This document shows positions 8,325 to 17,903 of a stretch of 64,000 nucleotides of DNA, in pieces; the first letter of the stretch is position 1, and each line of letters begins with the position of its first letter. The notes beneath the pieces were generated by a model. It did no database searches. It was not told the DNA's origin and worked only from the letters and a program-made list of their open reading frames with translations. The DNA is from Hyphococcus lacteus (GTDB lineage: Bacteria > Pseudomonadota > Alphaproteobacteria > Caulobacterales > Parvularculaceae), in contig NZ_JBEHZE010000001.1 in NCBI RefSeq assembly GCF_041058985.1, positions 2,480,001-2,544,000 of the forward strand, read 5' to 3'. The translations under genes were made by a program, and so were the position numbers.

Positions 8325-11077
8325 TCGCTTTCGCCCTCTTCCTCGCCATCTTCTTCGTCACCATCGACGTCTTCGACACGACCGACGGAAACGACTTTCT
8401 CGTCTTCACGCGTTCTAAAGATCGTTACGCCCTGAGTGTTTCGACCGGCGAGACGAATATCATTGACTGGTGTACGGATAAGTTGCCCGCCATCAGTCAC
8501 CAGCATGATCTGGTCGGTTTCCTCGACTGGGAATGACGCGACCACAGGCCCATTTCGATCGGTCGTTTGAATAGCGATGATCCCTTTACCGCCACGACCC
8601 GACGTACGATATTCGAAAGAGGACGTTCGCTTACCGTAGCCATTCTCGGTGATCGTCAGAATGAACTGCTCGGATGCACCCATTTCGGCCAATCGTTCTG
8701 GACTAATCGCAACGTCTGGCGTTTCGTTATCTTCCGGATCCTCTGCATCACTCTCACCTGCAGCACGGCGCATAGCCGCCGCATGTTTGAGATAGGCTTT
8801 CGATTCCTCTGAGTTGGTATCCATATGGTGCAAGACAGCCATTGAAATAACGACATTGCCTTCATCAAGGCGAATTCCTCGAACGCCAGTGGAGGTCCGT
8901 CCCGCAAACACGCGCACCGCATCTACGGGGAAACGGATGCAATTACCCGCCGCAGTCGTCAGCAATACATCTTCGTTTTCGCGACAAAGCTGCACACCAA
9001 CAAGCCGATCACCGTCATCAAGCTTCATGGCAATTTTGCCATTACGATTGATCCGCTGGAAGTCGGACAACTTGTTGCGACGAACATTACCCGAACGGGT
9101 CGCAAACGTAATTTGCATTTGCTCCCAAGACTCTTCGTCCTCTGGGAGCGGCAGAATATTTGTCACGCGTTCATCTGGGCCAAGCGGCAACAGATTGATA
9201 AAGGCTTTGCCCCGCGAGTTTGGTGCGCCCTCAGGTATCCGCCAAAGCTTGAGTTTGTAGACCATGCCCGTTGACGTAAAGAACAGTAACGGCGTGTGCG
9301 TGTTGCCGACGAAAAGTTGCGCGACGAAATCTTCGTCTTTGAACTTCATGCCCGCGCGACCTTTGCCACCACGTTTCTGCGCACGGTAAGTCGAAAGCGC
9401 CGTACGCTTCACATAACCCGCATGGGTCACCGTCACGACCATTTCGTCACGCGGAATAAGGTCTTCGTCTTCGACCTCCCCATCGGCCTCAACAATTTCC
9501 GTCCGTCGCGGGGTTGCGAATTCGTCGCGCGCGGCGGTCAATTCGGTTTTGATAATTGTCAAAACGCGGTCACGATTACGCAGAATTTCAAGATAGTCTT
9601 CAATCTTTTCGGCCAGCCCTTTTAGCTCGTCGCCAATCTCGTCACGGCCCAGCGCAGTAAGGCGCTGTAGGCGAAGATCAAGAATGGCTTTTGCTTGCTC
9701 CTCTGACAATGTCAGTTTGTTGCCATCGGCCATCATATGGCGTGGGTCAGCAACCAAAAGAACGAGCGGTGCAAGATCCTTTGCGGGCCATTCGCGTTCC
9801 ATCAACTGCGCTTTCGCGGTTGCTGGATCGGGGGCCGCGCGGATCAGCGCAACAATTTCGTCGATGTTGGCCACAGCAATCGCAAGACCAACCAAAATAT
9901 GGGCGCGGTCGCGTGCTTTATTAAGTTCAAATTTGGTCCGGCGCGTAATGACTTCTTCGCGGAAGTCGATGAACGACATCAAGACATCGCGCAACGCCAT
10001 TTGCTGTGGCTTGCCGCTATTTAGTGCAAGCAAGTTTACGCCAAAACTCGTTTGAAGCTGAGAGTGACGATAAAGCTGGTTGAGGACCACATCCGGGCTG
10101 GCGTCACGGCGAAGTTCAATCACCACACGAATGCCGAGGCGGTTTGACTCGTCGCGTATATCCGCAATGCCTTCGATTTTCTTCTCGCGCACAAGCCCCG
10201 CGATACGTTCGACCATCACCGATTTATTCACCTGGAACGGAATTTCGGTAATGACGATGCCGTAGCGATCTTTGCGCAGCTCTTCGATGGTTGCGCGCCC
10301 GCGCATCACAACAGACCCACGCCCCGTCAACAACGCAGATTTAGAACCTGCGCGGCCAAGAATGACGCCGCCTGTCGGGAAATCGGGACCCGGCACAATC
10401 TCGATCAGTTCTTCATCGGTGATTGCAGGGTTGTCGATCATGGCGAGCGTTGCGTCGCAAACCTCGCCCAAATTATGCGGCGGAATATTCGTCGCCATAC
10501 CGACGGCGATACCGCCCGCGCCATTGACTAACAGGTTCGGATAACGAGCCGGCAAAACCATCGGCTCATTCTCCGAGCCATCATAGTTTGTCTGAAATGC
10601 GACCGTGTCTTTTTCGATGTCTTCGAGCAGCGCATGTGCCGGTTTACCCATGCGGACTTCGGTATAACGCATCGCAGCCGGTGGATCGCCATCGATCGAA
10701 CCAAAGTTACCCTGTCCGTCAAGTAATGGCAGTCGCAGTGAAAAGTCCTGCGCCATGCGCGCCAACGCATCATAAATCGATTGGTCGCCATGCGGGTGAT
10801 ATTTACCGATGACATCACCAACAACACGCGCAGATTTGCGGTATGGCTTGTTATACGCATAGCCATTTTCATGCATCGACCATAAAATACGGCGGTGAAC
10901 TGGCTTCAACCCATCGCGCGCATCAGGAATCGCACGGCTCACGATCACACTCATCGCATAGTCGAGATACGATTTTCGCATCTCTTCTTCGATGTGGATG
11001 GTCGATATGCCGTCGCCTAATTGTGGCGGGGTGTTTTCGTCTGAATTATCGGGAAAATCGCCGTTGTCTTCGGCCAC
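8321..11077 (-). CDS. gyrA: DNA gyrase subunit A
   Basis: This 918-residue protein is the breakage-reunion subunit of gyrase. The catalytic tyrosine is Y138 in AAMRYTEVRM, the N-terminal arm carries ISTIHIEEEMRKSYLDYAMSV, and the beta-pinwheel begins around residue 540 with the GyrA-box QKRGGKGR, which is needed for DNA wrapping and negative supercoiling. The tail is acidic (DGDEEDGEEEGESE). In the quinolone-contact helix the sequence is HPHGDQSIYD, so the position equivalent to E. coli Ser83 is Gln99, while Asp87 is kept as D103. It heads a gyrA-coaD operon and diverges from sodC. Confidence 0.97.
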   Translation of the reverse strand: MAEDNGDFPDNSDENTPPQLGDGISTIHIEEEMRKSYLDYAMSVIVSRAIPDARDGLKPVHRRILWSMHENGYAYNKPYRKSARVVGDVIGKYHPHGDQSIYDALARMAQDFSLRLPLLDGQGNFGSIDGDPPAAMRYTEVRMGKPAHALLEDIEKDTVAFQTNYDGSENEPMVLPARYPNLLVNGAGGIAVGMATNIPPHNLGEVCDATLAMIDNPAITDEELIEIVPGPDFPTGGVILGRAGSKSALLTGRGSVVMRGRATIEELRKDRYGIVITEIPFQVNKSVMVERIAGLVREKKIEGIADIRDESNRLGIRVVIELRRDASPDVVLNQLYRHSQLQTSFGVNLLALNSGKPQQMALRDVLMSFIDFREEVITRRTKFELNKARDRAHILVGLAIAVANIDEIVALIRAAPDPATAKAQLMEREWPAKDLAPLVLLVADPRHMMADGNKLTLSEEQAKAILDLRLQRLTALGRDEIGDELKGLAEKIEDYLEILRNRDRVLTIIKTELTAARDEFATPRRTEIVEADGEVEDEDLIPRDEMVVTVTHAGYVKRTALSTYRAQKRGGKGRAGMKFKDEDFVAQLFVGNTHTPLLFFTSTGMVYKLKLWRIPEGAPNSRGKAFINLLPLGPDERVTNILPLPEDEESWEQMQITFATRSGNVRRNKLSDFQRINRNGKIAMKLDDGDRLVGVQLCRENEDVLLTTAAGNCIRFPVDAVRVFAGRTSTGVRGIRLDEGNVVISMAVLHHMDTNSEESKAYLKHAAAMRRAAGESDAEDPEDNETPDVAISPERLAEMGASEQFILTITENGYGKRTSSFEYRTSGRGGKGIIAIQTTDRNGPVVASFPVEETDQIMLVTDGGQLIRTPVNDIRLAGRNTQGVTIFRTREDEKVVSVGRVEDVDGDEEDGEEEGESE

Positions 11078-11224
11078 GAAAGAACCTTTTGGAATCAGTT
11101 AAAAATGAACTGCTCTGCCTAGCATTGCCCCCCAATAAAGCCAAGCATTTGCCCTGTTTATTGCGCAGTTTATTCGCGCTAACATATAGGGTAGCATTAA
11201 CCAGCAAATTTGTCAGGAAAAAGC

Positions 11225-11860
11225 ATGATCTCAAAGACCAAAATCCTCAGTATTTCCGTCGCTTCGACAATCTTTCTCTTAGGCTGTGGAAAAACTGATG
11301 ATACTGGCTCGAGCACCGCTTCAGTGACATCAAACGGGGATTCTTTATTGACTACCCTCGCCCCCTCGGATTGGGCTGACGCTGCATCCACCTTTATTGA
11401 CCCTGAGGGTAATCAAATTGGCTATGCCGTTTTCAAAAATGCGCCCCGCGCAGGTGTTCTTATTCGTGTTGACGTCGCAGGTCTCAGCGAAGGGTGGCAC
11501 GGCATCCACCTTCATCAGGTCGCGGACTGCAGTGATGGTGCCGAGGGCTTTAAGGCATCCGGTGGCCATATCGATCCCGATGATCGCGCCCATGGACTTT
11601 TGAACCCGGATGGTCCCGAACGGGCAGACATACCGAATATTTATGCCGGTCCAGATGGCCGCGCGACCGCCGAAATTTTCAACACGACCATTGCGCTTTA
11701 TCCCAGCGAAGCCGCAGCCGCAGAAGCGGGTCCGTATCCGCTTATGGATGAAGATGGTTTTGCGATGATCATTCATACAAACGCTGACGATCACATGACA
11801 CAACCGATCGGCGGTGCCGGCGCGCGTGTTGCCTGTGCTGCTATAAAACCGGCAAACTAA
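11225..11860 (+). CDS. sodC: Cu/Zn superoxide dismutase-like lipoprotein
   Basis: This 211-residue protein converts superoxide to hydrogen peroxide in the periplasm or at the membrane. A lipobox (FLLGC, C21) predicts lipid attachment. Copper ligands H95 and H97 (GIHLHQ) and H184 (IIH), the bridging H115 (GGH), the zinc ligands H123 and D135, the disulphide cysteines C102 and C204 and the active-site R201 are all present. The remaining zinc-ligand position, normally His in an HxxD motif, reads E132 in PERADIPN. I start it at ATG 11225 after AGGAA, not at the ATG five codons upstream. It diverges from gyrA. Confidence 0.9.
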   Translation: MISKTKILSISVASTIFLLGCGKTDDTGSSTASVTSNGDSLLTTLAPSDWADAASTFIDPEGNQIGYAVFKNAPRAGVLIRVDVAGLSEGWHGIHLHQVADCSDGAEGFKASGGHIDPDDRAHGLLNPDGPERADIPNIYAGPDGRATAEIFNTTIALYPSEAAAAEAGPYPLMDEDGFAMIIHTNADDHMTQPIGGAGARVACAAIKPAN

Positions 11861-12012
11861 ACCATCCGATTTTAGTTTCGCTCGCGCGTGCAATATACTC
11901 CGGCTGGCGCTTTTCAGCGGGTATTCTATTATCCGCACAGCAGTGGTTTATGTGATATGGTGGAATTTGCCTGAGCCGGGGATGCTCAGTGCGCGTAAAG
12001 GGGGTGCGTAAA

Positions 12013-13071
12013 ATGACAATTATAAACCGAAGAGGTTTCGTACTGGGAAGCGGCGCAGCCATGTCGCTTGGCATGGTTGGGAATGTCCAGGCAAACGGAT
12101 TAACCGGTGCTTGGACGCCATTGCGGGATATGCCCTTTCCTGTTCAGGAAATTTACCCCGCCGCATTTCGTAAATCATCCGATCCCGGTCCATCCCTAAA
12201 ACCTAAACCACTTGATATTCTCGTGAATGCGGGCGGACTCATACCCAATGACGTCGAATTCAATGTCACGGACGCCGTGACATTTTATGATCCAGCTTAT
12301 GATGCGTGGGGCTTTGGCACACCGCTCCCCGCGCCGCGTCATCACCTCGCATTGGTGAACAATAATGGCATCCTTTACGGCATTGGTGGTTTTGCGCGGA
12401 ATCAACGCAGCGGTTGGCAGATGCAATCCGAATGTTTGCGTCTTCGCGACCTGAACGGTCGTTGGGATCAGATGTCCCCCCTCCCGCATCCACAAGCAGA
12501 AAGCATTTGTCTCTCACTGAATGGTTATATCCATGTGGTGGGCGGTCGCGCACCTGCGGGAAGTTCCAACGCCCAATGGGCTGACCATATCGACACGGAC
12601 GAACATTGGTATTTTGACGCAGCATCAAATCGGTGGCACAGCCTTGCGCCGCTTCCACGCGCGCGAAATTCATCGGCAGGCGCAGTGGTGAACGGCGTTC
12701 TTTATGTAATTGGCGGCCGCACAGTTAGCGACGGCAACACGAGTGCTGTCGATGTCTACGATCCACTCGCGGATCGCTGGGAAGCCGCAAAACCAATGCC
12801 TAAAGCACAAGCTGGCTTAGCGGCATCGGTGTTGAACGGAAAAATCTACGTCTTTGGCGGTGAGTATTTCAAACCGGGTGATGGCGGCGTATTTGCGGAA
12901 GCATGGGAATATGATCCCGATCAAGATGCGTGGCGTGCGGTGGCCGCTATGCCACGTCCTCGCCATGGATTAGGCGCAGTGACGCTGAGCAATGCAATTT
13001 ATGTGCTGGGCGGAGCATCCAGCCCAAGCGGCGTCGGCACGAGCGCAGCATTAGATCGGTTTGAGATTTAA
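12013..13071 (+). CDS. Exported kelch-repeat protein with a Tat-like signal
   Basis: This 352-residue protein carries four to six kelch-type blades. Examples are NGILYGIGGFARN, NGYIHVVGGRAPAG, NGVLYVIGGRTVSD, NGKIYVFGGEYF and SNAIYVLGGASSP, each followed by a WxxxxPLP-type segment, which is the pattern of a kelch beta-propeller. The N-terminus NRRGFVLGSGAAMSLG resembles a twin-arginine signal, so it may fold in the cytoplasm before export. I start it at ATG 12013, 8-9 bases after AAGGGGG. No catalytic residues are apparent; ligand or partner binding is the likeliest role. It is convergent with the small lipoprotein gene. Confidence 0.8.
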   Translation: MTIINRRGFVLGSGAAMSLGMVGNVQANGLTGAWTPLRDMPFPVQEIYPAAFRKSSDPGPSLKPKPLDILVNAGGLIPNDVEFNVTDAVTFYDPAYDAWGFGTPLPAPRHHLALVNNNGILYGIGGFARNQRSGWQMQSECLRLRDLNGRWDQMSPLPHPQAESICLSLNGYIHVVGGRAPAGSSNAQWADHIDTDEHWYFDAASNRWHSLAPLPRARNSSAGAVVNGVLYVIGGRTVSDGNTSAVDVYDPLADRWEAAKPMPKAQAGLAASVLNGKIYVFGGEYFKPGDGGVFAEAWEYDPDQDAWRAVAAMPRPRHGLGAVTLSNAIYVLGGASSPSGVGTSAALDRFEI

Positions 13072-13075
13072 TTTT

Positions 13076-13375
13076 TTAATTGTGATCAACCGGTAGGCAA
13101 TTCGCAAAAACTGGATTGCCAACAACTTGTTGACTCATCCATGCTTCGCCAGCATCGCGGCATTCATTCTCACTTTCATAAAGGCCGATTAGTTCCGGCT
13201 CACCTGTCGGACCCGGGGTTAAAAATCCCTGTGCAGCCCATTGCGTAGCATCTGAAGGTGTCACGCATGCAGAAATCAAAAACATTGTCGCGAACAATGG
13301 TGCAATGCGAAATTTTACTTGCACGTTTTGAATTTTTGACATGCGTTTTTTGAAACATTCCGTGATGTATTTCAT
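13076..13375 (-). CDS. Small hypothetical lipoprotein
   Basis: This 99-residue protein is not recognised. ATG 13375 is chosen because a strong GGAGGGATCA site precedes it; a second Met eleven codons later lacks one. A hydrophobic stretch ends in FLISAC, a lipobox, so the mature protein of about 60 residues would be lipid-anchored. The mature part has two more cysteines (ESENECRDAG and FANCLP) that could form a disulphide. It is convergent with the kelch gene, five bases away. Confidence 0.6.
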   Translation of the reverse strand: MKYITECFKKRMSKIQNVQVKFRIAPLFATMFLISACVTPSDATQWAAQGFLTPGPTGEPELIGLYESENECRDAGEAWMSQQVVGNPVFANCLPVDHN

Positions 13376-13512
13376 TGATCCCTCCCCGGATGTTTGCGTA
13401 TCACCGATCAAACACTCAAAGCATGGCAAATAAAAGGCCGGCAGGGTTTTCAATATCAGATCGCCACATCTCTCATTAAACAAATACGGAATTCAAACGA
13501 ACAGCTAAAAAT

Positions 13513-13543
13513 AAAGCCCCGGCGGTAATCGCGCCGGGGCTTT
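13513..13543 (-). terminator. Bidirectional intrinsic terminator
   Basis: A perfect 12-bp stem (AAAGCCCCGGCG pairing with its complement) encloses a 7-base loop. On the minus strand the stem is followed by TTTATTTTTA, and on the plus strand by a short T run. It lies downstream of the leftward histone-like gene, about 220 bases after its stop, and upstream of the small lipoprotein gene. Confidence 0.8.
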
Positions 13544-13761
13544 TGTTGAATCCTAAAAGAATTCCGGTGTTGGCGAGCGTTTAAGTGCTCGATTTATCTC
13601 GTTGCGGACTGCCCCCGCATGTCACCGGCCCGTAAAACATTTACTCGGCCCGATGAAAAAACCCTCTGCTGCATTTTGCGATGCTTCAAAACACCGGAAA
13701 TGCGAGTGGTAATTAGCAAAAACGAACTCTCAGCGCGGAATGCGCCGAAAATCACGCCAAA

Positions 13762-14169
13762 TTAGCGTCTAGTCGTCTTACGTTTTGCTGTTTTGCGCTT
13801 CGCAGTCTTGCGTTTGGCTGGTGCCTTGCGTTTTGCCGGAGCTTTACGCTTCGCAGGAGCTTTACGTTTTACAGCTTTTTTCGCTGTTTTGCGCTTTGTT
13901 GTTTTTTTGGCCGTCTTTTTCTTTGCGGTTTTTTTCTTAGCTGTTTTCCGCTTGGCCGGCGCTTTGCGTTTTACAGCCTTCTTAGCTGTCTTCCGCTTTA
14001 CGGTTTTTTTCTTAGCCGTTTTGCGCTTCGTCGTTTTTTTAGCGGGTGCTTTCCGCTTCACAGCTTTACGCTTAGTCGCTTTTTTAGCTGTTGTTTTACG
14101 CTTTACAGTTTTCTTCGCGGTTTTTTTCTTAGCCGCTTTACGCTTCGTAGTTTTTCTCTTTACCGCCAT
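13762..14169 (-). CDS. Histone H1-like lysine-rich protein
   Basis: This 135-residue protein is almost entirely Lys, Arg, Ala, Thr, Pro and Val, arranged as degenerate repeats such as KRKTAKKK and KRKAPAKR, with no acidic residue after the start. This is the composition of bacterial histone H1-like proteins, which bind and compact DNA without a folded globular domain. A strong site (GGAGGTGA) precedes the ATG. The repeats make the gene prone to length change by slippage. It lies just downstream of ssb on the same strand. Confidence 0.85.
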   Translation of the reverse strand: MAVKRKTTKRKAAKKKTAKKTVKRKTTAKKATKRKAVKRKAPAKKTTKRKTAKKKTVKRKTAKKAVKRKAPAKRKTAKKKTAKKKTAKKTTKRKTAKKAVKRKAPAKRKAPAKRKAPAKRKTAKRKTAKRKTTRR

Positions 14170-14294
14170 GGTTCACCTCCGAATCATGCGTTGAAAGAGA
14201 AACTGTAACTTAATTTCCTAAAAAAGTATTGTATATGCGCAACGCTAAGCGCGCGCATTTGCATTTTTTTGCAATTTTTGATTCGTTTTTGCGT

Positions 14295-14759
14295 TTAGAA
14301 CGGAATGTCGTCGTCCATATCGTAACTTTGTCCGCCCGAAGATGGACCTTGATCGGACATTCCGCCTGCGTTGCGATCTGAAAAACGATCACCGCCACCG
14401 CCGCCACTTCTTCCGTCGAGCATTACGAGCGTTGAATTGAAATTACGCAACACAACTTCGGTTGAATAACGATCATTACCGTTTTGATCTTGCCATTTGC
14501 GTGTTTCGAGTTGGCCTTCGATATAAACCTTGGAACCTTTTTTCAAATATTGGTCGGCAACGCGTGAAAGACCTTCGGAAAAGATCGCAACAGAATGCCA
14601 TTCTGTTTTTTCACGACGCTCACCCGTGTTTTTATCTTTCCAGTTTTCAGACGTCGCAATACGCAGATTGCAAACAGATCCACCATTCTGAAACTTACGT
14701 ACTTCTGGGTCGGCACCCAGATTTCCTACCAAAATGACTTTGTTGACGCTGCCTGCCAT
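14295..14759 (-). CDS. ssb: Single-stranded DNA-binding protein
   Basis: This 154-residue protein has an N-terminal OB-fold at residues 1-110 (VNKVILVGNLGADPEVRKF, then GSKVYIEGQLETRKWQD), a flexible Gly- and Asp-rich linker, and the acidic tip DMDDDIPF that recruits replication and repair partners. It coats single-stranded DNA as a tetramer in the family. A site (AGGAGAG) precedes the ATG. It diverges from uvrA, and the shared upstream region holds a LexA box, so it is likely induced by DNA damage. Confidence 0.96.
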   Translation of the reverse strand: MAGSVNKVILVGNLGADPEVRKFQNGGSVCNLRIATSENWKDKNTGERREKTEWHSVAIFSEGLSRVADQYLKKGSKVYIEGQLETRKWQDQNGNDRYSTEVVLRNFNSTLVMLDGRSGGGGGDRFSDRNAGGMSDQGPSSGGQSYDMDDDIPF

Positions 14760-14878
14760 GAGACTCTCCTGAACTACCCGAATTCTTTCTTGCCTGTGCT
14801 AATCGCTCGATTTTCCATCAAGCTCAATGATTGGTTCTCCCCACCATCACATCTTCTGCACTCGACAGGCTGACAAAT

Positions 14879-14893
14879 GTTCACACCTTGTTC
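14879..14893. promoter_or_regulatory. LexA (SOS) operator between ssb and uvrA
   Basis: The sequence GTTCACACCTTGTTC is an exact match to the alphaproteobacterial LexA consensus GTTC-N7-GTTC. It lies in the 242-base divergent region between ssb and uvrA, both known SOS targets, about 120 bases from each start. Binding by LexA is inferred. Confidence 0.88.
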
Positions 14894-15001
14894 TTTCTGT
14901 CAACGTCGATATATAGGACATTCATTGGCATTTTTCGGCTCTATCCCTATATGCCGCGCCTGGTCACGACTGCAGTCACTCGATGAAATAAAGAAGCCCA
15001 T

Positions 15002-17902
15002 ATGAGTTTGAAATCAATCCGCGTCGCCGGCGCACGTGAACACAATCTAAAAAACGTGACGTTGGAAGTGCCGCGCGACAAGTTGATTGTCATGACCGGA
15101 TTGTCCGGATCCGGCAAATCGTCGCTCGCATTTGATACAATCTACGCCGAAGGCCAACGCCGCTATGTCGAAAGTTTATCGGCATATGCACGTCAGTTTC
15201 TTGAGCTAATGCAAAAACCGGATGTGGACCAAATTGATGGCCTGTCTCCGGCGATTTCGATCGAACAAAAGACAACATCGCGCAACCCACGCTCGACTGT
15301 CGGCACGGTCACAGAAATTTATGACTATATGCGCCTTTTATGGGCACGCATTGGTGTGCCGTATTCGCCCGCAACGGGGCTTCCCATTACGTCGCAAACT
15401 GTGACGGAAATGGTCGATCGGTTGATGAAAGAAGATGACGGCGCGCGCTTTTATCTATTGGCCCCCATCATCCGTGGTCGAAAAGGTGAATATAAAAAAG
15501 AATTTACCGAGTTAATGAAAAAAGGTTTTCAGCGCGTCAAAGTTGATGGCGAATATTATGAAATCGCCGACGTGCCTAAACTCAATAAAAAGATCAAACA
15601 CGATATCGAGGTCGTCGTTGACCGCGTCGTTATACGCGATGGCGTACAATCCCGCTTAGCTGAGTCATTTGAAACCGCGCTTGAGCTTGCAGATGGTATC
15701 TCCATTGCTGAAAGCGCTGACAAAAAAGGTGACGAAGGCGCGCCGCAACGCACCATTTTTTCTGCAAAGTTCGCCTGCCCCGTTTCAGGTTTCACTATTG
15801 ATGAAATTGAGCCGCGCTTATTCTCCTTCAATGCGCCCGCCGGTGCCTGCCCTTCTTGCGATGGTCTAGGTACAGAGATGATCTTCGACGAAGAATTAGT
15901 GGTGCCTGATGGCACGAAACCACTAAATGGCGGTGCAATCGCACCTTGGTCAAAAGGTACCTCACCTTATTATGCACAAACGCTTCAGGCCTTAGCCCGG
16001 CATTATAAGTTCAAAATCACCGTTCCATGGGATGAACTTGATAATGATGCGCGTTCTGTCGTTCTTTACGGTACCGGCGATGAGGAAGTAAAATTCATCT
16101 ACGCCGATGGCGCACGAAAATTTGAAACAATCAAACCCTTTGAAGGTGTCATCCCCAACCTTGAACGGCGTTGGCGCGAAACCGATAGTAACTGGGTTCG
16201 CGAAGACATGTCGCGCTTTCAATCCATAACCGATTGCGAAGCTTGCAACGGCATGCGCCTGAAGCCAGAAGCGTTGGCGGTCAAAATTAATAAACACTCG
16301 ATTTCCGAGGCAACGGCCTTTTCTATCCAATCCGCTGGAAAATGGTTCGATGAATTAGAAACAAAGCTCTCGAAAAAAGAACTCGCGATCGCATCACGCG
16401 TTCTAAAAGAAATCCGCGAACGGCTTTCTTTTCTCAATAATGTCGGCCTTGATTATCTGACTTTGTCACGCGCATCCGGCACGCTTTCCGGCGGTGAAAG
16501 CCAGCGCATCCGTCTTGCCTCACAAATTGGGTCCGGTTTGACCGGCGTTCTTTATGTTCTTGATGAGCCGTCAATCGGTCTTCATCAGCGCGACAATGAA
16601 CGATTGTTGGAAACTTTACGCCATCTGCGCGACCTCGGTAATTCGGTCATTGTTGTTGAGCATGACGAAGATGCCATCCGTACAGCAGACCATGTTGTCG
16701 ATATTGGTCCGGGTGCGGGTATTCATGGTGGCGAGATCGTGGCGCAAGGCGCGGTCAAAGACATTATGAACACCAAAGGTTCGCTGACTGGTGATTATCT
16801 TGCTGGACGCCGCGAAGTACCCGTTCCTACGGATCGCCGAGTGTATGATAAACGCAAGACCATCAAAATTACCGGCGCGCGTGCGAACAACCTTAAAAAC
16901 GTGACCGCAGAGGTGCCCATCGGACTATTAACATGTGTCACTGGTGTTTCCGGCGGCGGTAAATCGACCTTGGTGATCGAGACTTTATATAAAGCCGCGG
17001 CGCGCCGTCTTTATAATAGTAAAGACGCGCCCGCAGAGCATGATAAAATTGCGGGTTTAGAGAAATTCGACAAAGTTATTGATATTGACCAATCCCCGAT
17101 TGGCCGTACACCGCGCTCCAACCCCGCCACATACACAGGCGCATTTACGCCGATGCGCGAATGGTTTGCGGGTCTGCCGGAAGCAAAAGCGCGCGGATAC
17201 AAACCGGGGCGCTTTTCCTTCAACGTCAAAGGCGGGCGATGTGAAGCTTGTCAGGGCGATGGCGTGATCAAAATCGAGATGCATTTTCTACCCGATGTTT
17301 ATGTGACCTGCGATGTCTGCAAGGGCCAACGCTATAACCGCGAAACCCTTGAGGTTAAATTCAAGGGCAAATCGATTGCCGATATTCTCGATATGACTGT
17401 CGAAGAAGGCGCAGAGTTTTTCAAAGCTGTTCCGTCGATCCGCGATAAATTGGCGACCCTCAATCGTGTTGGGCTTTCCTATGTAAAGATCGGTCAACAA
17501 GCGACAACCCTTTCGGGTGGCGAAGCGCAACGGGTAAAACTCTCTAAGGAGTTATCAAAGCGCGCGACAGGCCGCACACTTTATATTCTTGATGAACCGA
17601 CAACGGGCCTTCATTTCGAAGACGTCCGTAAGCTGATGGAAGTCATTCAAGAGCTAACCGAGGGCGGTAATACAGTTGTCGTTATCGAACATAACCTTGA
17701 CGTGATCAAACAGGCCGACTGGATTATCGACATAGGCCCCGAGGGCGGTGATGGTGGCGGGACGATTGTGGCCGCCGGAACGCCCGAAGATGTTGCGACC
17801 GTATCTGAAAGCTATACAGGAAAATTCTTGAAACCACTGCTCGGTCCCAAAAAAAAGGCACCCGCCAAAAAGAAGACAACGAAACGCAAACGCGCAGCAT
17901 AG
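15002..17902 (+). CDS. uvrA: Excinuclease ABC subunit A
   Basis: This 966-residue protein is the damage-recognition ATPase of nucleotide excision repair. It has two ABC modules: Walker A GLSGSGKSSLAFDT near residue 32 with signature LSGGESQRIRLA, and Walker A GVSGGGKSTLVIET near 645 with signature LSGGEAQRVKLSKE. Zinc-binding CxxC pairs are in CPSCDGLG, CEACQGDG and CDVCKGQR. The last 17 or so residues form a lysine-rich tail (KKKAPAKKKTTKRKRAA) not usual in UvrA and similar in composition to the histone-like protein nearby; it may add DNA affinity. Transcription is probably SOS-controlled. Confidence 0.97.
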   Translation: MSLKSIRVAGAREHNLKNVTLEVPRDKLIVMTGLSGSGKSSLAFDTIYAEGQRRYVESLSAYARQFLELMQKPDVDQIDGLSPAISIEQKTTSRNPRSTVGTVTEIYDYMRLLWARIGVPYSPATGLPITSQTVTEMVDRLMKEDDGARFYLLAPIIRGRKGEYKKEFTELMKKGFQRVKVDGEYYEIADVPKLNKKIKHDIEVVVDRVVIRDGVQSRLAESFETALELADGISIAESADKKGDEGAPQRTIFSAKFACPVSGFTIDEIEPRLFSFNAPAGACPSCDGLGTEMIFDEELVVPDGTKPLNGGAIAPWSKGTSPYYAQTLQALARHYKFKITVPWDELDNDARSVVLYGTGDEEVKFIYADGARKFETIKPFEGVIPNLERRWRETDSNWVREDMSRFQSITDCEACNGMRLKPEALAVKINKHSISEATAFSIQSAGKWFDELETKLSKKELAIASRVLKEIRERLSFLNNVGLDYLTLSRASGTLSGGESQRIRLASQIGSGLTGVLYVLDEPSIGLHQRDNERLLETLRHLRDLGNSVIVVEHDEDAIRTADHVVDIGPGAGIHGGEIVAQGAVKDIMNTKGSLTGDYLAGRREVPVPTDRRVYDKRKTIKITGARANNLKNVTAEVPIGLLTCVTGVSGGGKSTLVIETLYKAAARRLYNSKDAPAEHDKIAGLEKFDKVIDIDQSPIGRTPRSNPATYTGAFTPMREWFAGLPEAKARGYKPGRFSFNVKGGRCEACQGDGVIKIEMHFLPDVYVTCDVCKGQRYNRETLEVKFKGKSIADILDMTVEEGAEFFKAVPSIRDKLATLNRVGLSYVKIGQQATTLSGGEAQRVKLSKELSKRATGRTLYILDEPTTGLHFEDVRKLMEVIQELTEGGNTVVVIEHNLDVIKQADWIIDIGPEGGDGGGTIVAAGTPEDVATVSESYTGKFLKPLLGPKKKAPAKKKTTKRKRAA

Positions 17903-17903
17903 A

